64,000 nt of DNA, taken from positions 48,172,858 to 48,236,857 of the forward strand of contig OZ022503.1 of NCBI GenBank assembly GCA_963989385.1, written 5' to 3'. Shown piece after piece: positions 46,366 through 54,915 of this stretch. The notes beneath the pieces are model-generated. The model worked only from the letters and a program-made list of their open reading frames with translations. It made no database searches and had not been told where the DNA came from. The translations under genes were made by a program, and so were the position numbers. This DNA comes from Ctena decussata (lineage: Eukaryota > Mollusca > Bivalvia > Lucinida > Lucinidae). Position 1 is the stretch's first letter. Each line of letters starts with the position of its first letter.

Positions 46366-46756
46366 TCACAGGAATATCTGTGCAAAATAATATAAATGTA
46401 AAATACTTTCCACTAAACTAGAAATAGACTCTTCCAAATTATAAAGTTGGACAAGTCCACTGGTCAACAAAGAGGCCACGGGACTGGTTCAACGGAGCTG
46501 CAAGAACCACGCTAGCTACTACTGTGATTTATGACATTTAGTTCGGTCCGCGCGGAGGTCTTCTAACTCATCAGTGAACCATCACAGGAAACATATAAAA
46601 TCAAGGAGTTACACTGTGATGAGAAGGAGAAATAAAAGAGAAATGGTAGAGAGAAAAAATCCAACCCCCTCCATTCGCCCGCACCTACTGCAAGTGCAGA
46701 AGGCCCTTGCCATACTTTTATCCAAATATGAAGGATGCCCCGGCACTGGATGTTCT

Positions 46757-47310
46757 CCTTTGAGATCAGAGGATATATTCTGAGAAATTATAATTAATAA
46801 GGACTCTTATTCTAGATCATCGTGTTTTATATTATTTGGACCCTTTTGATATTAATCAGGCTTTGAATCGGCTGCCCAGTTAAAATTAAGAAATTACAGC
46901 ATGCTTTTCTCTGGTTTCGTCACTAGATATTGTCAGGATCACTGATGAGGCTTTATTAGCCGAAATTCATCTGAATGTATTCTCTGCTCTTGAAAGAACT
47001 CTTTAAGATTTTAATTTTACTTCGCTGCAACTGGTGCTGTGCTGTGTGGCGGCCGTAAAGCGTCTCCCCGTACATCATCCATAGTGCGGATTATATTTTA
47101 TTTTCGTCCTTTGAGATGAGAGGATATATTCTGAGACATGTGGAATTTGAGAATGATTACATGTAAGACTCTTATTCTAAATAATCGTCTTTTATATTAT
47201 TTGGACCATTTTTGTATATTTACCAGTCTTTGAATCGACTGCCCATTTAAAATAAAAAAAAATCAGTATGCTTTTCTCTGGTTTCGTCACCAGATATTGT
47301 CAGGGTCACT
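46757..47310 (+). repeat. Direct duplication, ~345-bp spacing
   Basis: Two ~190-bp copies (46757-46955 and 47102-47315) share GAGGATATATTCTGAGA, TTTATATTATTTGGACC, CTTTGAATCG and TCTCTGGTTTCGTCAC. The second is followed at once by a SINE. Confidence 0.75.
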
Positions 47311-47337
47311 GATGAGGCTGATCACGCTGAACTTGTG

Positions 47338-47609
47338 CTGTTGTTGTTGTGTTATTGTTTAACGCCCACGGTAAACAGCTATGGTCATGTCGGGACGGTC
47401 AATTAATATAAACACACTATTTCTGGGCAGGCTTAGACCTCCTAAGCGGTTAACCAGTACTAGGTGCGCTGAATTTCACCAGTAGATGACAGCTGCCCTT
47501 CATGAATCAGCGGAAGGAGAAATGAAAGTGAGTGGCCGGACCGGGTATCGAACCCAGGACCTCTGGCTTATAAGCCAGGCGCCCTACCGACTGCGCTACG
47601 CGCCCCGGC
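47338..47609 (-). mobile_element. tRNA-derived SINE, copy 2
   Basis: Same family, minus strand, complete head and body, with an AACAATAACACAACAACAAC-type tail. Confidence 0.82.
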
Positions 47610-47814
47610 TAAAACTTGTGCTGTATGAAGGTCAGATGTACGGTCGTTCTTGCTGTGTATTTAATCTGATGTTTGCGAAAAATGACGATCCTTACAAATG
47701 TACCAAACTACATTATTGGTCAAGAGTTTTAGATTGTTAAGTGAGCGCAGTAAATTATTTATTTTGCTCAGTCAGACTCTTTTTTCCATGTTCACACATA
47801 TTCGAAGGATACAT

Positions 47815-48050
47815 GAGCCGCGACACGATAAAACCAACAATGTGGTTGTGCGCCCAGCGCAGACTCAGATCAGACTGGGCATCCGCCCAGTCTGATCAGA
47901 GTCTTCGCTGTCCGCATGGAGATAGCTTAGACACTTAGCTACCCTTTGGGCTCCTAACACAGAGTCTGGTCAAACTGGGCGGATGCCCAGGCTGATCCGA
48001 GTCTGCGCTGGGTGCACAACCACATTGTTGGTATTGTCGTGTCGCGGCTC
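47815..48050. mobile_element. P1 MITE, copy 12
   Basis: Full length with perfect ACAT/ACAT borders. It lies between two inverted SINE copies. Confidence 0.9.
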
Positions 48051-48180
48051 ACATGATGTCGTCTTTGCTCTTACGGTAAATTGGTACACTCTCAGGAAAA
48101 GGATCCCTTTTATTGTTTCTTTTTTCGTTGTATGAGTCATCTCTTAATAGAGAGAATCGACTGCTTTTGATACATATTGC

Positions 48181-48441
48181 CGGGCCGCGTAGCTCAGTCG
48201 GTAGGGCGTCTGACTTATAAGCCAGAGGTCCTGGGTTCGATACCCTCTCCGGCCACTTACTTTTAATTCATTTCTCCTTCCGCTGATTCAAGAAGGGCAG
48301 TTGTCAGCTACTGGTGAAAGTAAACGCACCTAGTACTGGTGTACCGCTTAGGAGGCCTAAGCCTGCCCAGGAATAGTGTGGTTAGGCTAACTGACCGTCC
48401 TGTTTACCGTGGACGTTAAACAATAACAAAACAACAACAAT
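48181..48441 (+). mobile_element. tRNA-derived SINE, copy 3
   Basis: Plus strand. The head has A box TAGCTCAGTCGG and B box GGTTCGATACC. An extra base in the anticodon arm rules out a normal cloverleaf. Tail AACAATAACAAAACAACAAC. Confidence 0.85.
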
Positions 48442-48812
48442 TGGTACATATTCTTTTCCGTTCGAGCAGACCCACTGTTAGCGTTTGGTGATCCAGGACT
48501 GCAAATAGGAGGTCCCATAAGTTGTCTTTTTTTCATTAATTGGCAAATAAAAAAACAGAAAAAGAAAAAGAGACTTATGGTGTTCCCATGTATCTTAATG
48601 TTTCGTTCTCTTCAGAGGTTCGCATGAATTACTCAGCGACAATGTGATCCGTTTTTAAAAAGCCGGAAGCACACAACAAGTAGCTGGTTAGTGACTGACA
48701 TGTACAGATTTCTACTGCAATACCTGTTTGAGGACTCACTGTCGTATGGCACTGACAGGGAGGCACCAGATAATGCTTCGGTCTCATGTGTCATTACATG
48801 TGGCAGACAAAT

Positions 48813-49051
48813 GAGCCGCGACACGAGAAAACCAACAAAGTGGTTGTGCGCCCAGCGCAGACTCAGATCAACCTGGGCACCACCCAGTTTGACCAGACTC
48901 TTCGTTAAGTACTCAAAGGATAGCTAAAGGCCTAAGCTAGCTCCATGCGGACAGCGAAGACTGACTCTGATCAGACTGGACGGATGCCCAGGCTGATCTG
49001 AGTCTGTGCTGGGCGCACAACCACTTTGTTGGTTTTGTCGTGTCGCGGCTC
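48813..49051. mobile_element. P1 MITE, copy 13
   Basis: Full length with perfect AAAT/AAAT borders. It abuts the 5' side of the TRIM-like remnant. Confidence 0.9.
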
Positions 49052-50267
49052 AAATCTGTTAAATTCCATTTGCGTGGCACACATGATGGGAAAAGCAAGA
49101 AGAGATACTGCAGCGATGGTGATAGACTTTATCGAGACTCAGACAATACAGCATCCCATGTTATCATAGTCAAATGTAGAGGGAGGTCGCTCACTACCCT
49201 TTTTGGAGTTAACGCAGCTAGACAGGATAGAGGTAAAATTACCTGATGACATGAAAGATTGCATAATATCAGGTGTAGACATTACTGTTGAAGGCAACAC
49301 GTTTCTTGTAACACATAAATTAAACTGTTTTCCGCAGCTGAAGAATTGTTATCATTCCTACAACTACCAAGGAGACCTGGAGATGTCACAGTTATTAGCA
49401 AATCTGAAGCTTCTGTACAATGTAAGTATGTGGTATAATATGCATTGCTGAGAGTGTTCACCTATCTTTGAAACGTGTGTTATTGAAACTGATCAGTATG
49501 TTGGTGGAATGACGAGCTACAACCACAATCTTATCATAACATGTGATACTGTAGATGTTTTCATCATTCAGTTCAAATGATTGACATGTGTGTTAAGATC
49601 CTGTGGACGGTGACAAATGAGCCGCGACACGAGAAAACCAACAAACTGGTTGTGCACCCAGCGCAGACAGATCAGCCTGGACATCCTCTCCAGTCTGACC
49701 AGAGTCTTCGTTGTTCGCATGGAGGTGGTTTAGATCCTTAGCTGCCCTTTAAGCGCCTCGCGAAGAGTCTGATCAGACTGGGCGGATGCCCAGGCTGATC
49801 TGAGTCTGCGCTAGGCGCACAACCACTTTGTTGGTTTTCCCGTGTCGCGGGTCAAATGGCTTTGATGGTAAAAGTCACTTTGACAGAGCAATGTTTCTCG
49901 CAACACGTTCTAGCGATGAAAGTGGCACTGTGATTGTAACAGACTGTGAGAAACAAACCACAACTGTCATTGATACTTGCTCTGGGAAAGTTCAAAATGT
50001 TCTAATTTTAAAAGAAAACGAATACATCCGAGTGGTGTGACTGTAGATGGTAATGGTAATATCTATGTTTGTTACTTGTCAGGAGAGATCAGTGTGTGGT
50101 CAGATGATATGATGGAAGAGACACCTCTTGTGTCCGATACTACAAACCTCCAATGTCCTTTTGCAATGGCATACAACAGCTGTCAATCAGAATTAATTAT
50201 AACAACTTATGCTTTGAATCCTAATCATTCCAACTTTATCCACCGTTATAAAAGATCAGTTATATAG
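49052..50267 (+). pseudogene. TRIM/NHL-like beta-propeller gene remnant, frameshifted and split by a MITE
   Basis: Successive frames give segments typical of the C-terminal propeller of the large bivalve TRIM-like E3 ligase families: KLPDDMKDC...ISGVDIT at about 49235-49300, GTVIVTDC near 49930, and GVTVDGNGNIYVCYLSGEIS followed by DTTNLQCPFAMAYNS at about 50035-50190, ending in a stop near 50265. The segments change frame near 49210 and near 50025, and intervening stops are present. A palindromic MITE (49619-49853) splits a reading segment, and another MITE abuts the 5' side (48813-49051). No RING or B-box is visible upstream. Family assignment rests on the repeated propeller signature read by eye; an NHL-repeat protein of another kind is the alternative. 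Confidence 0.55.
49619..49853. mobile_element. P1 MITE, copy 14, inserted in former coding sequence
   Basis: Full length with perfect AAAT/AAAT borders (49615-49618, 49854-49857). Removing the element and one AAAT joins ILWTVT to NGFDGKSHFD in one frame of the TRIM-like remnant. Confidence 0.92.
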
Positions 50268-50308
50268 AACTCCATGTTGCAGATACATGTAGTTTCAAAG
50301 CTATATCT

Positions 50309-50544
50309 GAGCCGCGACACGACAAAACCAACAATGTGGTTGTGCGCCCTGTGCAGACTCAGATCAGCCTGGACATCCACCTAGTTTGACCAGACCCTTT
50401 GTTAAGTGCTCAAACGGTAGCTCAGGGTCTAAGCTACCTTTTTGCGGACAGCGAAGACTCTGATCAGACTGGGCGGATGCCCAGGCTGATCTGAGTCTGC
50501 GCTGGGCGCACAACCACATTGTTGGTTTTGTCGTGTCGCGGCTC
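50309..50544. mobile_element. P1 MITE, copy 15
   Basis: Full length. A 6-bp direct repeat ATATCT lies at both borders, the one exception to the 4-bp pattern. The alternative is a 4-bp repeat plus an AT slippage. Confidence 0.9.
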
Positions 50545-50789
50545 ATATCTGTATTCCCAAGTCTGTATATGAGAAGTACCACGTTAAAATCCTAGGACCT
50601 TAGGACTTTTGGTGTATAATCATAAACTTTAAGGTGAAAGTTGACTTGGCAATATTTCCAATGCCATATAGACCTTCATTTGACTGTTAATAAAAAAAGA
50701 GAAATAAAATAAAAGTAAAATAATAATAAACCTTAATATTGTCAGCAGCTGTGTTTTCTCCCCTTTCTGTTTTATTCACCGTCATGGCT

Positions 50790-51024
50790 GAGCCGCGACA
50801 CGAGAAAACCAACAATGTGGTTGTGCGCCTATTGCAGACTCAGATCAGCCTGGGCATTTGCCCAGTTTGACCAGAGTCTTCGTTAAGTGCTCAAGGGGTA
50901 GCCAACGGACTAAGTTACCTCTATGCGGACAGCGAAGACTCTGATAAGACTGGGCGGATGCCCAGGCTGATCTGAGTCTGCGCTGGGCGCACAACCACTT
51001 TGTTGGTTTTCTCATGTCGCGGCT
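50790..51024. mobile_element. P1 MITE, copy 16
   Basis: Full length but with eroded ends (GGCTA at the right); no readable border repeat. Confidence 0.87.
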
Positions 51025-51234
51025 AATGTTTATTTGACGTTTATTTCGGCATCAAGTCTTTTTCACCAGCGGTAATGATCAATTGAGTGTCATTGATCTG
51101 GAAATGCATGTATATCTGTGTTTCCATAAGCTGTTCATTCGATAATCTGTCCATTTGAAAATTAAAATCAGGATTGCGGTCTACAACGAGAGCAAACACA
51201 AAGGTCCACGAGCAAACACAAAGGTCCACCTTAA

Positions 51235-51635
51235 AGTGAAAACTAGTCTTGAGTATCGTATCTCAGAAAATTCACTTTGAGACAGCAGTAGTTTGAGATA
51301 TCTGGAGTTGCAGTGAAAAAAATAGGAAATTTGTCATAAACCATTGGATATAAGAGGATAATACCTGCGGCCGTATTCATAAAGCGACTTAAGTGGTTGC
51401 TATGCTGTTGCTAAGGCCAAATTTCTATGAAGGAGATTCCCTACAACTATGAAGTTTGCTCTGGAGGAACAGTCTGAAAAAGACTGTTCCTCCACAGCAA
51501 ATTTCATAGTTGTAGGGAATCTCCTTCATAGAAATTCAGCCTTAGCAACAGCATAGCAACGACTTAAGTCGCTTTATGAATACGGCCCCAGAAATATCAG
51601 TGCTGAGATAACGAGAACAATTGGTGCCATTACCA
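51235..51635. repeat. TTTGAGATATC interspersed repeat, copy 3, split by P2
   Basis: Same order of words, interrupted at 51367-51592 by the P2 palindrome; the family resumes with AAATATCAGTGCTGAGATAACG. Confidence 0.7.
51367..51592. mobile_element. Full-palindrome MITE family P2, copy 2
   Basis: The same sequence as the 42.3-kb copy, including GGAACAGTCT/AGACTGTTCC at the turn. It is inserted inside a TTTGAGATATC element (51235-51635). Confidence 0.88.
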
Positions 51636-51959
51636 TTACATAGACAATATGATAGACCTACTGACCTCTAAAATACGATCTAGGAATTGAGTGGAAATAA
51701 TATTGAAATGTCTAAGTATGACAGCCAGTTTTGAAACATCTTAGACATCGACTCCGTTACTGATGACCCAGCTTGTATTATTCTTTCTATTTAATATTTG
51801 ATTTATTTTTAAGTATATATTTTTTACACTAAATCATGTCTTTGTAAAGCGTTACCCATTGAAATTACAAGCAAATGGACCTATGCATTCAAACAATGGT
51901 TCTCTAAATATGGCAGAATAATTTCTCAAGATATCAGGTAACTTCAATTAATATTGGCT

Positions 51960-53150
51960 ATGAAACCCACAGAACAGATCTTCAACCTTAGAATCCTGTT
52001 TGAAAAGTATCTCCAACATCAGCAGAATCTGTACCATGTCTTTATTGATTTCAAAAAAGCCTTTGACAGGGTATGGCATGCAGCCTTATGGGCCACCATG
52101 AGGAAGTAAAACAGTGCAAACCTAGTCCGCACCATTGAGCAGCTATACGTCAAGGCCACAAGTGCAGTGCTGATAAATGGCAGCACAGGAGAATGGTTCA
52201 GAACAACAGTTGGAGTAAGACAAGGATGTCTTCTGTCACCCACCCTCTTCAACATTTTTCTCGAACGGATCATGTCTGATTCTCTGGAAGAACATGACGG
52301 AAAGGTTAGCATAGGCGGCAGAAATATTACCAATCTGCGGTTTGCCGATGGCATAGACGCTCTAGCTGAGGAAGAGCAGGAACTAGAAGCTCTAGTTGAA
52401 AGTCTTGACCGAACCTGCACAAGGTATAAGATGGAGATCAGTGCTGAGAAGACCAAACTGATGACAAACAGCGCAGATTGCATCCAGAGGGAGATCAGGG
52501 TAAAGGGGCAGACCCTTGGGTACTGTAAGCAACTTCAAATACCTTGGAGCAGTTGTCTCAGATGATGGCTCAAAACAGGAGGTTCTCTAAAGGATTGCAC
52601 AAGCCACTTCAGCTCTTGCCAAGCTGAAACCCATTCGGAGAAATAACAACATATCTCTTGGATCAAAGTTGAAACTTATGCTCTCCTTTGTCATTTCCAT
52701 ATTTCTGCATGCCTGTGAATCGTGGACCTTGACAGCAGAGTTAGAGAAAAGAACGCAGGCCTTCGAGAGGAGATGCTACCGAAGGTTACTGAACATTTCG
52801 TACAAGGACCATATAACCAATGAGGAGGTTCACAGGAAGATCCAAGCAGCCATTGGAAAATATGATGAACTCCTGACGCTGGTCAAGAAATGGAAACTAA
52901 GGTGGTTTGGTCACGCTTCAAGGTCTTCTGGTTTAGCAAAGACAATTCTTCAGGGCATAGTGAAAGGAAAAAGAAGAAGAGGTAGACAGAGGAAGAGGTG
53001 GGAAGACAATATCAAGGAGTGGACAGGAATGGATTTTGCCAGCTCAACTAGGGCAGCTGAAGACAGGACAAGGTGGAAAGGGATTCTTTTGAGGTCATCT
53101 GTGGTGCCCCAACGACCTAGTAAGGTTATGGGATAGAATAAATGGAACCT
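51960..53150 (+). mobile_element. 5'-truncated, inactivated LINE (reverse transcriptase and C-terminal part)
   Basis: Reading across frames gives the RT core: TEQIFNLRILFEK, VFIDFKKAFDRVWHA, then VGVRQGCLLSPTLFN and LRFADGIDAL, where the catalytic FADD box has Gly for the second Asp. The C-terminal part (52669-53136) has LRWFGHASRSS and a basic RRRGRQRKRWEDNIKEW block. There is a stop after MRK near 52109 and frameshifts around 52515 and 52570-52665. No endonuclease is present, as expected for a 5'-truncated non-LTR insertion. The clade (RTE-like or jockey-like) cannot be fixed by eye. Confidence 0.85.
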
Positions 53151-53510
53151 GTGTTTGAATATACAGCTAACACGAGCTTGAATTCTATGTATCACTACTT
53201 GCTCAATGAAATGCGATATGCCCGACTCAGTGATCTATACTTTATGCATTATTTTATAGCAATGAGTTTCCTCAAAGAAATTCATTCTTTATAAGTCCAT
53301 CTTTATCTGTTACTATGACTTAAAATCGGAAAAAACTCCGAAATAGCCAATGCATCACATAAACACTGTCGAGGGTGCCACCATTTTGAAGACGATACAA
53401 ACTGACGTTTGAAATAGCGTCACAATACCACTTACGCTTGTACACGTTCGCAAGAAATAATAGTTCCCCGTACAATTTGAATTATATCGTAAGTAAGAAA
53501 AATAATCAAT

Positions 53511-53626
53511 CATTGGTCTCCGATGCGGACAAGGAAATCCCAAGCGTCGGGCACAAGGGGTGTGTCGGAAACGAAGCTTCCGACATACCTCGAGTGCCCT
53601 CTGGTTGGGATTTCTCTGACCAATGA
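53511..53626. repeat. Palindromic MITE-like element (CATTGGTC ends)
   Basis: Inverted arms CATTGGTC, GAAATCCCAA, GGGCAC and GTGTCGGAA appear in mirrored order on both sides of ACGAAGCTTC. Short and without a readable border repeat. Confidence 0.65.
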
Positions 53627-53811
53627 AAGATTCTATTTTCTGTCCTTTTACAATAATCATATATTATTTCTATTCTTAAACATTTGATATTTGATTTTAC
53701 ATCTCAAAAGTGAGCCCGTGAATGTTCACGCGATATCAGAAACCTAATGGAAACTTGTGATTGAATTATTGCTCTATTCCTTGTACTGTGTTATATAAAT
53801 GAGGTGTTTGC

Positions 53812-53990
53812 CTTTCCACTGATTCGAGAAGGGCAGTTGTCAGTTACTGGCGAAGGTATGTACACGTACTACTGGTTAACCGCTTAGGCGGTCTAAGCCT
53901 GCCCAGAAAAAAAGTGCTACGGTTAACTGACCGTCCAGATATGACCACAGCTGTTTACCGTGGACGTAAAGCAATAACACAACAACAAAA
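53812..53990 (+). mobile_element. tRNA-derived SINE, copy 4, head missing
   Basis: Begins in the body (GATTCGAGAAGGGCAGTTGT) and runs to an ACAACAACAAAAAC tail; 5'-truncated. Confidence 0.78.
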
Positions 53991-54571
53991 ACAAATATAA
54001 ATGCTGAAACTGTGATTTTAGTTATAGTCTTGATTTCTGTAGTGGATCTTATATGCTCCGCATATTTATTGCTAGCATTTACCAGGCGTCAAAGTGACGT
54101 CGTAACGTGGTCCGCGCAATATGGAGTAACCATATTAGGATATCTAATTCGAAGTTAACATGTGCATTAATCAATGGTGTGGTAATGGGCATGCAACGTT
54201 TCTTCAATGTGCCCCTTTGTATTCCCAAGTTATTTAATATGTCTACGAATTTTTTGGATCAGCCCATGTAAATACTTGTAAATATAAGAAAAGACAAAAT
54301 TTTCAGTTAACCGAGTTTAAATCAGAAATTTACAAGAAATGTCAGCATAAATACTAAAGGTAAAATGAAACTTTCAGCTGATACATGTATACTGAATGTA
54401 GCGACAAAATACATAGCTTCAATGGAATATAAATGGATTATCTCGTTTTGGAGGGATTCTGAAATAGCCCGTATTGGTCGATAATATCCGGACATTTCGA
54501 CCGTTTTCAAACATATCCATACTAAAGTTAGGACAAGACACTCTTTCCTACTGATGCTTAATAAAATTTTT

Positions 54572-54640
54572 GGCAAACAGGACAGACCATTATCAGACTG
54601 CTCCAGCGGAGCAGTTTGATCATGGTCTACCCTGTTGGCA
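54572..54640. repeat. P3 palindrome, copy 5
   Basis: GCAAACAGGACAGACCATTA with CATGGTCTACCCTGTTGGC, about 80 bp past the aquaporin B stop. Confidence 0.6.
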
Positions 54641-54717
54641 ATTCTATCCTGTCTGAATAGTTAGGATTAATAAGGAAACAAATTTCAATAATCCTATGAA
54701 TTCCATTTTGTTTCTTC

Positions 54718-54915
54718 CTACACGGACATTGTTTCTTCCTCTTCGTCCGTTTCAAGAATCCTGATTTTAGCTTTCCTCGCAGGATACTTGTCGTCATTAA
54801 AGTCAGCCGCCATCAGAAGGTCCCGGGCTTTACTTAGTGATGCGTTTGAAGCTAGAATGTTGTCATATACCAAACCAGCAGCCATCCCGCCAGCAATAGG
54901 GCCAACCCAGTACAC
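54718..54915 (-). CDS. AQP: Aquaporin B coding exon 3 and stop
   Basis: Sixty-five codons plus TAG, beginning [10 protein letters not shown] after an ATTCCAG acceptor. The tail contains YPARKAK and a run of glutamates, ending TMSV. No AATAAA signal is obvious on the minus strand within about 500 bp of the stop. Confidence 0.92.
   Translation of the reverse strand: MYWVGPIAGGMAAGLVYDNILASNASLSKARDLLMAADFNDDKYPARKAKIRILETDEEEETMSV

Larger units (their letters stand above)
44704..46756. other. Intergenic, no gene seen
   Basis: AT-rich, with one P3 palindrome and degenerate P1-like remains; no convincing coding sequence. Confidence 0.5.

Noticed and set aside
48181..48255. Possible functional tRNA gene
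   Set aside because: A and B boxes are present, but the anticodon arm does not fold with a 7-base loop and the same head recurs attached to a SINE body.
52019..52483. 154-codon minus-strand frame
   Set aside because: Antisense shadow of the LINE reverse transcriptase.
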